The notes: a model not told the origin generated them from the sequence alone. Shown: positions 1-8,979, counted from the stretch's first letter. The stretch: DNA of 64,000 nt from ASV31 sp965229765 (GCA_965229765.1 CBDDJT010000004.1:1364001-1428000); one strand, 5' to 3'. Numbers and translations are program-made.

Positions 1-672
1 CGCTTCGAGGCGTTCATCCGGATCGATCGTATGCCCGATTTTCAGGATGTTCGATCCTTTGCCCAGAGTGGCGATGTAAACATAGTTCACTTGGTCGCGC
101 TGGATTGGGGCGACCTCGTATCCATCGATCCGTATCGGGTGCAGCTGGCGTAGCGTCTCGTTTCGCTGCTGCATGGCCAAGAACTTGAACTTGGCCATCT
201 GCACCTCTCGCGCCTTCTTCTTGAGAACCGCCAGGAGACTTGCGGCAAGGATGTCGTTGACGCCTTCGATGGAACTCACGGACTGGAAAGTGTGGGTAGA
301 GGCATCATAGTCCTCTAGGTCTCGGAACTCGGGCGCATCGGGGATTTCCCAGGTTCGGATCGGCTGAAGAGCATAGGGCCATTGCAGATCCCAGTCTGTC
401 GCCTCGACCTTGTAGTCGGTTAATAGCGCGTTCTGACGTGTCATCTGCCATGTCTGCAGAACGCGCCCCTTCCATTCCTCGGGCACGACCGCGCCGTGGC
501 CAGGTGTTCGGCTGACCACGCCAAAGACCAGATCGCCATCGTTCAGCAGATTGCGGGCGGTCGAGCGCGCGCCCTTGTTGCTAAAGGTCAAGGGCCAACC
601 AATGTTTCCCTCGGCGCCATAGACATACTCTCTTCCGCCGGGGGTGTAGATGTAGGTGAAGAAGACTCTCAT
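1..672 (-). CDS. GIY-YIG (T5orf172/MUG113-like) nuclease-domain protein, C-terminus off the window
   Basis: The reading frame starts at the ATG at 672 and is open for 224 codons to the window edge, so the C-terminus is missing. The last visible residues (about 197-224) form the beginning of a T5orf172-type GIY-YIG domain: VYIATLGKG, then LKIGHTIDPDERL, where VYI and KIG stand for the GIY and YIG strands. Residues 1-112 are a separate N-terminal domain (MRVFFTYIYTPGG; a stretch about ARNLLNDGDLVFGVV) whose pattern recalls EVE/PUA-like modified-base readers, but this is only an impression. The gene lies 37 bp downstream of another GIY-YIG gene on the same strand, probably the same operon. A role in restriction or DNA processing is inference. 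Confidence 0.7.
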   Translation of the reverse strand, partial: MRVFFTYIYTPGGREYVYGAEGNIGWPLTFSNKGARSTARNLLNDGDLVFGVVSRTPGHGAVVPEEWKGRVLQTWQMTRQNALLTDYKVEATDWDLQWPYALQPIRTWEIPDAPEFRDLEDYDASTHTFQSVSSIEGVNDILAASLLAVLKKKAREVQMAKFKFLAMQQRNETLRQLHPIRIDGYEVAPIQRDQVNYVYIATLGKGSNILKIGHTIDPDERLEA

Positions 673-709
673 CTGCAATCTCTCGGCGAAGTGACCGACG
701 GGACGTATT

Positions 710-1234
710 CTATAGGTGGGGGAACGCCTTGCGGAAGCCCTGCCTTGCTTCCGCCCACCTTGCCAGACCATCTTCGTCCAGGTCGCAGGACCCATTTACG
801 GTGTTCAGAACGAAATATCCGGCTTCGCGCAGTTGGCGCGCCAGACGCATCTCCATGGCGGCGACACGGTCGCGAAAGGGCTTGTGCCGTTCCATCAGGG
901 TGGCACGGTCAGAGCCGTCATCATGGATCTCAGGATATATCGGGCCGTAGACTATCAGGTCGAAGCGATCGCAATCCACAGGGTCAACTCCTGCCCGATC
1001 CAGATGTCTGCGTAGCGCATTCTGGTTTGGGTTGGCCCCCAGGTGCTGGCCCATCCTCGCGAAAGGAGACGACGCGCGCGGACTGGAATTGTCACCGGTC
1101 GTGCCGACGTAGTGCAGCCGGCGGGTCGGAGTATTGATGCGCCAGACATAGAGCCAGAAACCGCGCTCCAGCATTCCGCCGGTCATGCTGATGGAGTGAA
1201 GCGCAGGGGGCATATTAGTCGGCTTTCCAGACAT
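710..1234 (-). CDS. GIY-YIG-fold protein, 174 aa
   Basis: The protein has a GIY-YIG-like core near its N-terminus: FWLYVWRI (about residues 26-33) followed by LHYVGTTGD and then FARMGQHLG, whose Arg is placed like the catalytic Arg of the family. The rest is hydrophilic and helical, consistent with a compact single-domain nuclease. The ATG at 1234 is preceded by AAGGAA at suitable spacing; later Met codons just before the domain are possible. It is the second of three GIY-YIG-type proteins in 3.7 kb, all on the minus strand. GIY-YIG domains cut or nick DNA, but the target of this one cannot be deduced. Confidence 0.7.
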   Translation of the reverse strand: MSGKPTNMPPALHSISMTGGMLERGFWLYVWRINTPTRRLHYVGTTGDNSSPRASSPFARMGQHLGANPNQNALRRHLDRAGVDPVDCDRFDLIVYGPIYPEIHDDGSDRATLMERHKPFRDRVAAMEMRLARQLREAGYFVLNTVNGSCDLDEDGLARWAEARQGFRKAFPHL

Positions 1235-1333
1235 TCCTGATTCCTTGGATATGTGACGCCTCCATTCATCAATCAGTGCGCACCAGCCTAGATCGACGAG
1301 CGCTCAGCACAGCGCCGATAGGGCGCAGGATCG

Positions 1334-1969
1334 CTACCCTAGGCCTGGAAGGCGCTGTCCAACGAGCCGCCCGATACGAACTGCTCGATCGAGGCTTTTC
1401 ACCGGATTTCCTGCACGGTCGAACTCCACTGCGCGATCCGGTGCGAAGTTGACCCAGAAACCGGTAACTGGACCGAAGAAGGGCACGATCTCTGGTAAGT
1501 CATTCATAACCTGACGCGCATAACTCGTTGGCGGGGAGCCTTCGTTGAATTCGATCACCCTCCATTTGTCCGCACCGCACATTGCGGCGAAGGTAATCTG
1601 ACTTGGAACGGTGCGCTCGGTGCGAAGAATCGCGTGAGGGTAGAAGTTCGCGGCGTAACGGGCAAACTCGCGATCATGCGCGATATCCCAGGTTTCCTGG
1701 ATCGCCTCTTCAATTTGCGCCTTTTCAACACATAACTCACGCGCCAAGGGCCTCACGAGATGTTCGATGCCCTTCAATCCCTCAGCCGATGCAAAGTCCG
1801 CGAGGCGCTTCCTGCCTTTGTCGAGATTGCGGAAACCAAGCCGCTTTAACAGCTCGGTTTCTGTGAGGCCCAAGACTGCGCTTCTTTTCGAGATCAGCTT
1901 CGAAAGCGGAGTGCCCTTGCCGCGCCTTTCATCGCTTCGATTGTCGGCACTACGCGGCATCTGGATCAA
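1334..1969 (-). CDS. Unrecognised protein with HTH-like N-terminus, 211 aa
   Basis: I do not recognise this family. Residues about 20-60 (LSKLISKRSAVLGLTETEL, then LKRLGFRNLDKG) look like a small helix-turn-helix or Xre-like segment. The C-terminal half contains a motif around FFGPVTGFWVNFAPDRAVEF, suggesting a beta-rich fold. The ATG at 1969 overlaps the end of the upstream metallophosphatase gene by 20 bp, so the two are probably translationally coupled. A second ATG nine bases further in is equally possible. No function is assigned. Confidence 0.55.
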   Translation of the reverse strand: MIQMPRSADNRSDERRGKGTPLSKLISKRSAVLGLTETELLKRLGFRNLDKGRKRLADFASAEGLKGIEHLVRPLARELCVEKAQIEEAIQETWDIAHDREFARYAANFYPHAILRTERTVPSQITFAAMCGADKWRVIEFNEGSPPTSYARQVMNDLPEIVPFFGPVTGFWVNFAPDRAVEFDRAGNPVKSLDRAVRIGRLVGQRLPGLG

Positions 1970-2906
1970 CCACGATTAGGCCGTTCTGGCTCAGGCTGGC
2001 TTCGCCCTCCCAGCGGTAGGCGCAGTAAACTGCGGGATAGTCGAGGCACATGACATTGCGCGCGTCGGGTGCGCGTGGTTGTTCCTTGCGCTTGTAGTGC
2101 CCAAAGAAGACGGGCGGCGCATCGTGGCGATAGAGTGAGGCCCCAAGCGCCTGGTCGATCGGGCCTTCGGGTAGCTGACTGGGGTCCCTGACAGACAGCG
2201 TCGCCTCTCGCCACGTCGCCCCGGGGGAAGCCCACCACTTGAAGCGCACATGGTCGCGCTCCTTGTCACCAGGGTTCTGGAAGCTGCACCCATCGGGCAA
2301 CTTGACCTCAGGGCCTTTCAGAAGGTTGACGATGGTCTTTGCGAAAGGGGTTTCTTCCAGCGCGACCTCCTGCAGATCTTCATGACGAAGTCGGCCGTCC
2401 GGGCGTCGTTGTCGAATGAGTTCGATGTGGGCGCCGTCCCAACAGGCATGGACAAGGCGCAGGTCACCCAGGTCGATGAACATTGGCAGTGTCATGAACC
2501 AATGAAGGGCTTCTTGCGCCTCGCCAGGACATTTCTCTGCTGCGTCCAGAAAAGTCGCATGCTGACGACGATTGTCCTCGTCGTTGGCGCGCATGAACCC
2601 ATCCCTCTTGTCGGGGCACCTTTGCCCGAGCCAGCTTTCGCCGGGGGTATGGTAGAGGATCGCATTCAGTTCATGGTTGCCCATGATGGCGACGGCGCGA
2701 TCCGTCTCAACCATCTCGCGCACGATTCTGATGACCTCAAGGTTCTCTGACCCGCCATCGATGAAGTCTCCAAGGAATGCCGCCTTGCGACCATCCGGAT
2801 GGGACCAGCCACTGCGCCCCTTTCGATAGCCGAGCGCGCTCAGCGTAGAAACCAAGCGCCTGTAGTTCGCGTGAATGTCCGGGATTATGTCGTAGGCATT
2901 GACCAA
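1950..2906 (-). CDS. Calcineurin-like metallophosphatase (PrpE/ApaH type)
   Basis: The sequence carries the signature ligands of the metallophosphoesterase fold near its N-terminus: PDIHANYRR (D-x-H), AFLGDFIDGG (GD-x-x-D-x-G) and IMGNHELN (GNH-E), followed by histidine-rich segments (VHACWDGAH; FFGHYKRK) expected for the remaining metal ligands. Members hydrolyse phosphomonoesters or dinucleoside polyphosphates such as Ap4A, or dephosphorylate proteins. The start chosen is the TTG at 2906, because a perfect AAGGAGG lies 9 bp upstream (2922-2916) and the longer frame would run deep into the neighbouring gene. It lies between a GIY-YIG gene upstream and the unknown gene at 1334 downstream, probably in one operon. 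About 318 aa. Confidence 0.8.
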   Translation of the reverse strand: MVNAYDIIPDIHANYRRLVSTLSALGYRKGRSGWSHPDGRKAAFLGDFIDGGSENLEVIRIVREMVETDRAVAIMGNHELNAILYHTPGESWLGQRCPDKRDGFMRANDEDNRRQHATFLDAAEKCPGEAQEALHWFMTLPMFIDLGDLRLVHACWDGAHIELIRQRRPDGRLRHEDLQEVALEETPFAKTIVNLLKGPEVKLPDGCSFQNPGDKERDHVRFKWWASPGATWREATLSVRDPSQLPEGPIDQALGASLYRHDAPPVFFGHYKRKEQPRAPDARNVMCLDYPAVYCAYRWEGEASLSQNGLIVVDPDAA

Positions 2907-2947
2907 GTCTAAATTCCTCCTTCTCAAGGCCCGCAGGTTCGTCCTGC

Positions 2948-3718
2948 TCAAATATTCCAGTATCTTATGGGATTCTGGATGTGTTTCATTCCGTCTTCCG
3001 TGACACGCTTTCCACGCTCTCCAACGAACTCGTTCCAGAGTTTGGGAGGTGCAACAGAGCCATGAAAGCCCCAACGTCCGGGAACTTCGAATCCGAACTC
3101 GGGGAAGTTCTCCTTCGTGGCCTCCAGCCATTCGTTCACGGTGAATGCGCCAATCACGATCCCACGCCGAACGGCGAGAACGCAGTCTGCCTTGGACGCC
3201 CTTATAGGGCTGATCCTCCAGCAATAGCGCACCTGATCGTAGACCGTGTCGATGCCAAGATTGGCTTCAAGTCCATTCACGTTAATCAGGACAAGCCGGG
3301 GCCCTGCGCAGGCGCCCAACTCAGGCAGGGCATACTTGAACTCGATCTCGTTGACACTCATCGGACCGCGTGCGCCGCTGCCATGTCCGCCCTGTATATT
3401 CGATAGGCCGGGGTAGGCATCGATGACCGCGGCCTCGACCTCGAACACGGCCTCCTTGGGGATGTCGTGCCGATGGATCACATGGATGACCTCCAAGCCG
3501 GCATCCTTGATCATGGCGATCCGCTCCATCTTGAGGCTGGTCTTGTCCTCATCTTCCTCAAGGTCTTCTAGTTTGGTCGCACCTGCCGCATGCTGGAAAA
3601 CACGGTCGCCCCAGCCCTTTCCCACATAGAAGGTTTCACCGTTGCGGGGATCGATCAGCCTGTAGACATAGTAGCCAAGCTTCTGGCTCACTCCGGGTGA
3701 GAATGAATCAATGGTCAT
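2948..3718 (-). CDS. LEM-3-like GIY-YIG domain protein, 256 aa
   Basis: The first 35 residues hold a clear GIY-YIG motif of the LEM-3-like subgroup: YYVYRLIDPRNGETFYVGKG followed by GDRVFQHA, with the invariant Arg. A Glu-containing segment further on (VFEVEAAVIDAYPGLSN, around residue 95) matches the subgroup's metal-binding Glu. The C-terminal ~130 residues are a second, unrecognised domain. The ATG at 3718 is preferred over a TTG nine bases earlier because GGAG lies about 10 bp upstream. It appears to be the first gene of the five-gene minus-strand run. The family contains structure-selective nucleases; specificity here is unknown. Confidence 0.75.
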   Translation of the reverse strand: MTIDSFSPGVSQKLGYYVYRLIDPRNGETFYVGKGWGDRVFQHAAGATKLEDLEEDEDKTSLKMERIAMIKDAGLEVIHVIHRHDIPKEAVFEVEAAVIDAYPGLSNIQGGHGSGARGPMSVNEIEFKYALPELGACAGPRLVLINVNGLEANLGIDTVYDQVRYCWRISPIRASKADCVLAVRRGIVIGAFTVNEWLEATKENFPEFGFEVPGRWGFHGSVAPPKLWNEFVGERGKRVTEDGMKHIQNPIRYWNI

Positions 3719-3845
3719 GGTTCGCAACTCCGTTCAATGCTGCCGTCAGTGTTTAGTGCTGGTTGAGAAAATGCCTCACTGAATATCGATCCAGTCTAGC
3801 CTAGCGAACCGAATGACGTTTGACGCATGTCAAATCATGTTGAGC

Positions 3846-5903
3846 CTACCCTGCCAGGCGCGGCCGAAAGCCGACGGGTTCTCGTGCGCCCGGGGAAACT
3901 TCTTCCGCAAGTCGGCGCAGGAGTGCTGCGGGATCATCTCGATCACCCATAAGGCCAGCCTTGCGCCGCACCCTGTCAAAATGTGCCGGTGTCAGTCCCG
4001 ACAGTCGCGCCAGTTCCCGGGGCGGCTCTCCTCGCAGGAAGTGACGCCAGCAGGCCGCTGCCCTGTTCGGTGTCAGGCTGGCGAAGGCAATGTGGAAGTC
4101 GATGCGTCGGTGCGCCGCCGGGTCGAGGCGATCGGCAAGATTGGTCGTCACCGCGAAGGGTAGCGGGTGTGCCTCCATTGCCGTGAGCAGTTCGTTGACG
4201 CGGGTCAGTTCGTGGCTGGCATGGGCATCCGCCCGGGCGCTCAGAAGTCCATCCACCTCGTCGAGGATCAGGAACTGGCCGTCCCGCGCGGCAACATCGA
4301 ACGCGCTGCGGATCGCCCGCTCGGTTTCCCCGACATAGGGCCCCAGCAGGTCCGAGCCGCGCAGAACGCGGACTGCCATTCCCTTGCGATCCGCGAGATG
4401 GCGGGCATAAGCGGATTTGCCGGTGCCCGAGGGCCCGTGCAGGCACAGGGAAAAGGCGGCGTCGGTCCTGACCAGGCGATCGGCCAGGTCGGCGAGATCC
4501 ATGTCGGCACAGGTCAGGGCCGGATCGAACGGGGGATGGTCGCGGTGCCGCGGCACAGGCAACGGATCGCCATCACGCAAGGCCTGGGCCAGGCCGCGCG
4601 TGACGATCTCCAGCGTATCGGCGTCGCCGCCCGCAAGGCGGGTCGCCTGCACGGCCTTGGCCACCACGCCAGGCGCGACAGGTGCATTGCGCACCAGTGC
4701 ATCGACCCGCGCCTGTTCGAGGTGCTTGCCTGAGTCCCGAGCGATGGCGCTCAGGATTGCGCCGCGTCGATGCGCCGGGGGCATGTCGACCTTGATCGCG
4801 AGGGTCAGACGCCGGCGCACCGTCAACGACAGGGCCTCGATGTCGTTGGCGATCCAGAGAACCGGCACGGGGTTGGCCTCGAACAGCCGGTTCATGAACA
4901 CCTTGGATCCGGCGCGCATGCCGAACGGGCCAAGACCAGAGGAGAAGAGGTCCTCGGCCTCGTCGAACAGGCAGATGCCGCTGCCTTGCATGGACAGGAC
5001 ATGCTGGGCGAGGTTCAGTTCCCGCAGGCGTTCGAAGCGCGACGGTTCATCGCCATCCCGGTCCACCTCTCCGACCGAGAACAAGGACGTTCCGACGTCC
5101 CTGGCAAGCGTCTTGGCCAGTTCAGTCTTGCCGGTGCCGGGCGGTCCGTAGAGCAGGACGTTCACCCCCTTCTCGCGGGCCTTAAGCGCGCCGGCCAGCA
5201 AGCGGGCAGCAAGCCGTGCCTCGCCGACATGCTCGAAGGCCGGCATCGGCAAGGTGGCTTCAAGAGTGTCCCCGATGAGCGCAGTTGACACCGCGGCCGC
5301 CGACTCGAACCGTTCGGTCGCGAAGACTTCGAACAGGTCAAGCAGGGCAAGCCCGCGCCGCAGCGTGTCGCTGTCGGGTTGGAGAGAGAGGATCCCGGCC
5401 CGGCGCAAGGGCGCGCCCTGGTCAAGGCAACGTCCTACCTCGGCAGGATCGGCGCCGGCAAGGCAGGCGATCGTGTCACGGACGGACGGCAGCCTCTGGC
5501 GCAGGTTGTCGGCCAACGTTGCAAAGGCCGCATCGGCCTCGCAGGCAAGTCGTAGGAACATGATCTCGCGCTCGAGGTCCGAGAGTTCCAGCGTCTCGGC
5601 CAGCAACTCGGCGTTCCTCGCGATCGTGGCCTGGCGCGGGTTGCGACGTCCCTGCCGCCAGGTCGCTTCCAGAAGGTCGACAAGCGCCGGGCGTTCGGGG
5701 GCACCGTCCTCTTCCGGCAGTGCCGCCGCTCGCTCCAAAGCCTCATCATCGATCTCGCGCGCGGTCGCGATCAGCGCATCGATCATCGCAGGCGCAAGGA
5801 AGTCGAAATGCGTATCGGGTTTCAGGATATTCGCCGCGGTTCGGGAAATCAGGGCGCGGCTTGCCCGGTAGTCGTCTTCGTCGAAAAGGTATCTGCGTTG
5901 CAT
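3846..5903 (-). CDS. Double AAA+ ATPase, 685 aa
   Basis: Two AAA+ modules are visible. The first has Walker A GPPGTGKT (residues 253-260) and Walker B LFDEAED (312-318), with the following sensor region ending at IANDIEALS. The second has GPSGTGKS (490-497) and LILDEVDG (545-552). A helical domain of about 240 residues precedes the first module. Order and spacing resemble bacterial proteins of the Cdc48/FtsH-like classical clade, but no protease or membrane segment is present, so it is probably a soluble remodelling ATPase. The ATG at 5903 has GGAGG 4 bp upstream; a longer frame reaches 5942 without a good ribosome site. It is divergent from the WYL regulator, which may control it. Confidence 0.85.
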   Translation of the reverse strand: MQRRYLFDEDDYRASRALISRTAANILKPDTHFDFLAPAMIDALIATAREIDDEALERAAALPEEDGAPERPALVDLLEATWRQGRRNPRQATIARNAELLAETLELSDLEREIMFLRLACEADAAFATLADNLRQRLPSVRDTIACLAGADPAEVGRCLDQGAPLRRAGILSLQPDSDTLRRGLALLDLFEVFATERFESAAAVSTALIGDTLEATLPMPAFEHVGEARLAARLLAGALKAREKGVNVLLYGPPGTGKTELAKTLARDVGTSLFSVGEVDRDGDEPSRFERLRELNLAQHVLSMQGSGICLFDEAEDLFSSGLGPFGMRAGSKVFMNRLFEANPVPVLWIANDIEALSLTVRRRLTLAIKVDMPPAHRRGAILSAIARDSGKHLEQARVDALVRNAPVAPGVVAKAVQATRLAGGDADTLEIVTRGLAQALRDGDPLPVPRHRDHPPFDPALTCADMDLADLADRLVRTDAAFSLCLHGPSGTGKSAYARHLADRKGMAVRVLRGSDLLGPYVGETERAIRSAFDVAARDGQFLILDEVDGLLSARADAHASHELTRVNELLTAMEAHPLPFAVTTNLADRLDPAAHRRIDFHIAFASLTPNRAAACWRHFLRGEPPRELARLSGLTPAHFDRVRRKAGLMGDRDDPAALLRRLAEEVSPGAREPVGFRPRLAG

Positions 5904-6025
5904 TGGTCCTCCATTCATCGAGAACACACTTAAGGCATGCATGCGTCAGAAACGGTCATGCCCCTGGATTTGCCCCCTTGGCAGGTCGCGCGCCGTTGAT
6001 ACTCTCTGAAGCCAAGGGAGGAGCG

Positions 6026-7021
6026 ATGCGCCACGAGAAGGCCGAACAGCTGGTGCGGCTTTGCCTGATGATGGCGGGGCGGTCCGAGGGCGTGACGCTG
6101 GACCAGATCGGCGAGGCGTTCGAGGTCTCCCGCCGCACGGCGGAACGGATGCGCGATGCCGCGATCCGCCTGTTGCCCGAGGTCGAGGAACGCACGGGCG
6201 CAGACGGCCGCAAGCGCTGGCGCGCCACGCGGCTGCCAAGCGCACTGACGGCGGTGACCGCAACCGATCTGGCCGAACTGGTGGCATCGGCAGAACTGCT
6301 CTGGGCGCAGGGCCGTGACGGATCGGCCGAGACGATCGAGGCCCTTGCGGCCAAGCTGCGCGCCACAAGAGGTCGGCTGGCGCAAATCCGGCTTGAGGCC
6401 GATCTGGAACTGCTGATGGAAAGCGAGGGCCTGGCCTGCCGCCCGGGTCCACGCGTCACGGTCGGGACAGAACGTCTGGAGGTGGTCCGCACCGCGATCT
6501 TGGGGGCCCAGCGGTTGGCCGGGCGGTATCGCAGCCGGATCCAAGGAAGTGAACGGGCGGTGGTTCTGGAACCGCATGGCCTGCTCTACGGAACACGCCC
6601 CTTCCTGGTCGCGCGGGAGGCCGGCCATGCCGATCTGCGCCACTACCGCCTGCAGGCCTTTGTCGAACTCTCGCCCAACGGTGAGTTCTTCGAAAGGATC
6701 GAGGGGTTCGACATCGCGAGTTACAGCCGAGACCTGTTCGGGACGTTCCAGGAGCCGGCCTTCGACGTCGCGTGGCGCTTCAGACCGTCAGCGGCGGCGG
6801 ATGCCGCTGGCTATGTCTTTCACCCCGGCCAGGAGGTGGAGACGGTCGAGGATGGATCGCTCATCGTCCGCTTCAGGGCCGGCGGAGCGCTGGAAATGGC
6901 TTGGCACCTTGCGACCTGGGGAGACGCCGTCGAGGTGCTGGAGCCAGCCGACTTCTGGGAACGGGTCGGAACAAGTCGCTCCCGTCTGGTGGATATCGCC
7001 AGCCAGTCCTCGGGCGACTGA
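6026..7021 (+). CDS. WYL-domain transcriptional regulator (YafY/DeoR-like), 331 aa
   Basis: An N-terminal helix-turn-helix (about residues 20-48, VTLDQIGEAFEVSRRTAERM) is followed by a helical linker and a WYL-type ligand domain (around AGRYRSRIQGSERAVVLEPH and LYGTRPFLVA), then a WCX-like C-terminal extension (about 230-331). Such proteins sense nucleotides or nucleic acid ends and often control defence or DNA-stress genes. The ATG at 6026 follows a strong AGGGAGGAG. The gene is divergent from the double AAA+ ATPase with 122 bp between starts, the usual arrangement of a regulator with its target. Its ligand is not evident. Confidence 0.85.
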   Translation: MRHEKAEQLVRLCLMMAGRSEGVTLDQIGEAFEVSRRTAERMRDAAIRLLPEVEERTGADGRKRWRATRLPSALTAVTATDLAELVASAELLWAQGRDGSAETIEALAAKLRATRGRLAQIRLEADLELLMESEGLACRPGPRVTVGTERLEVVRTAILGAQRLAGRYRSRIQGSERAVVLEPHGLLYGTRPFLVAREAGHADLRHYRLQAFVELSPNGEFFERIEGFDIASYSRDLFGTFQEPAFDVAWRFRPSAAADAAGYVFHPGQEVETVEDGSLIVRFRAGGALEMAWHLATWGDAVEVLEPADFWERVGTSRSRLVDIASQSSGD

Positions 7022-7124
7022 CAGCTGCATTTCGGCGCTGCTTTTCTGCCATCGTCCAGTTTTGACTCAAATCAAGGCGGCGCGTGCGCCGAGCGACCCA
7101 GCTTTAGGAAGGAGGAGTAACTCA

Positions 7125-7703
7125 ATGTCAGCATATCGAACCAGCATCACGGATCCCATTCGAATCGCGGAATTGCCTGTTGCCAGCGGCTTCCTCGGAT
7201 TGACCTTCTGCCCGGGGAAACAAGGGCGCAGCGTCTTTGGCGCGCCATGGAAGCGGGACCTGAAGACGGACATCCAGGCCATCCGGGATTGGGGTGCTGC
7301 TGAAGTGATCACTCTCATCGAAGATCATGAATTCGAAATGCTGTCCGTGCCTGATCTGGGCGACGCCGTTCAGGACGCCGGCATGCGTTGGCGGCATCTG
7401 CCCATCCCCGACCTTGATGTGCCGGATGCCGGGTTTGATGCCGTGTGGTCCGAAGCGTCCCACGAAGTTGCCGACGCGCTTTCTCGCGGCGAGAAGCTGC
7501 TTGTGCACTGCCGTGGCGGACGCGGGCGGACAGGACTTCTCGCGGCTCTTATCCTCATCGATCAAGGACATGGCGCCGAAGACGCCCTGCGCCTTGTGCG
7601 CGCTGTCAGATCAAGCGCAGTTGAAACCCGGGCCCAGGAGGATTGGCTTTTCGGCCGAGCCACCAAGGCAAGGTCGGCCGTGGATCAACGCCATGCGCAA
7701 TGA
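7125..7703 (+). CDS. CDKN3-like dual-specificity protein phosphatase, 192 aa
   Basis: The cysteine-phosphatase loop is intact: VHCRGGRGRTG, with nucleophile C129 and R135 in the CX5R pattern, preceded by the Asp-rich loop IPDLDVPD (about 94-101) that would supply the general acid. Residues 21-60 (GFLGLTFCPGKQG and onward) match the N-terminal region typical of bacterial CDKN3-type phosphatases. These enzymes dephosphorylate proteins or small phosphate esters in the cytosol. The start has AAGGAGGAG 7 bp upstream. It follows the WYL regulator by 103 bp on the same strand and precedes a macrodomain-like unknown, a pairing that could point to ADP-ribose phosphate chemistry (inference). Confidence 0.8.
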   Translation: MSAYRTSITDPIRIAELPVASGFLGLTFCPGKQGRSVFGAPWKRDLKTDIQAIRDWGAAEVITLIEDHEFEMLSVPDLGDAVQDAGMRWRHLPIPDLDVPDAGFDAVWSEASHEVADALSRGEKLLVHCRGGRGRTGLLAALILIDQGHGAEDALRLVRAVRSSAVETRAQEDWLFGRATKARSAVDQRHAQ

Positions 7704-7851
7704 AGGCGTCGAGTGTTTGAAAAGTTCGATGGAGACGTGTTGGCCCCGCCCACACGCGGCGTCCATATGACCGAAATTGACGGAAGCCTCCGTTAGGTCC
7801 TGACGAGTGAATTGGAACAGGGGTTCGGGTCAACAAGCACGAGGGATCAAG

Positions 7852-8877
7852 ATGAACTGGTTCGAACGACTCATGGGATTTTCAGAAGCGCAGGGCAGCT
7901 ACAAGGAGACGCAGGCAAGGCTTCGCCTCGTGGACGGCCGCCTGTCTTCGGATACAAGCCCAAGGGACTATGCCGCCGGCGAGTTGGAACTTGCGTCACT
8001 GGCGGATCTTCGCGAGCGCACAAAGGATCTGGCTTCTGGCGGCCAGCTTCGTTTGGGCATCGAGCAGGGTGACGTGCGCCGTTTGCACACGTCTTCGGAG
8101 AACGCGGGCGCCGTGTTTCAGGTCGCATCACAATTCAATCTGCTTGAGATGGTCGGGCCGGGTGTGACACCTGAGGACGGTGTTGGAGGATACGAACACG
8201 ACAGAACCCAGGGCCCAGCCTGTGCCATCGCGGCTGGCGCCGGGACGATCTACCGCAACTATCTCGTGCCGGTGGGGAACCAGACTGGACAGACCGCTGA
8301 ACATCAGCTGGATGCCTCCGCCGATCTTCACGCCCGCCTTGCTTCGCATGTGGGCCTTTCGCAGGGAAATCTTTGGGACATGCGCAACGGCTATGCGCTC
8401 CCCACGCGGGAAGAACTGACCCAGATTGAAGACTTCCTGTCCTCCACTGGTTCAGGCGTAATCGACGAACTCCGTTCCCTGGTGCGCGTTGGCCTCCATC
8501 GGGATGTCGAGGTCACCGAGGGGCCGTCCTTTCCGGGGCCTCGCGTAACCCAGGTCTACTGCTCGGCCATGCCAGTCTATTATTCGCGCATATCGACGGT
8601 GAACTGGCGATCCCTGGCCAGCCTCGTTCTGGAGGCGGCCTATGAGGCCACCCTGCGGATCGGTGTTCTCAATGCTGCGCGTGGCACATCGAACCGTGTT
8701 CTGCTGACCCGGCTTGGTGGAGGCGCTTTCGGCAATGACGATCGCTGGATTGACGATGCGATGGCGCGCGCACTCGCGATGCACCGTGAAGCGGACCTCG
8801 ACGTGCGCATTGTGTCCTATGGAAGCCCGTCCTCGAATTTGAGGGAGTTCGTTTCCGGTGTCTCGATGACCCTATGA
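7852..8877 (+). CDS. Conserved unnamed protein, possibly macrodomain-like, 341 aa
   Basis: No catalytic family is certain. Recognisable stretches are ENAGAVFQVASQFNLLEM, QGPACAIAAGAGTIYRNY, LWDMRNGYALP and, near the C-terminus, LTRLGGGAFGNDDRWI with VSYGS. I recall this set of motifs from an unnamed family in bacteria and eukaryotes. The early N-rich loop and the late GGG-x-FGN loop resemble the two ADP-ribose-binding loops of macrodomains, so an ADP-ribose or nucleotide ligand is a hypothesis only. The ATG at 7852 is favoured because GAGGG lies 7 bp upstream; an in-frame start at 7807 lacks a ribosome site. It lies 148 bp after the phosphatase gene. Confidence 0.6.
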   Translation: MNWFERLMGFSEAQGSYKETQARLRLVDGRLSSDTSPRDYAAGELELASLADLRERTKDLASGGQLRLGIEQGDVRRLHTSSENAGAVFQVASQFNLLEMVGPGVTPEDGVGGYEHDRTQGPACAIAAGAGTIYRNYLVPVGNQTGQTAEHQLDASADLHARLASHVGLSQGNLWDMRNGYALPTREELTQIEDFLSSTGSGVIDELRSLVRVGLHRDVEVTEGPSFPGPRVTQVYCSAMPVYYSRISTVNWRSLASLVLEAAYEATLRIGVLNAARGTSNRVLLTRLGGGAFGNDDRWIDDAMARALAMHREADLDVRIVSYGSPSSNLREFVSGVSMTL

Positions 8878-8979
8878 AGTTGGGCGAACTGTTCCGGTGT
8901 CCATGCACTCCAAGAGCCGCTGGCCATCGTCATCGCACTGAAGGCCGCGACCAAGAAGATCAACTGAAAGGAGGTCAAT

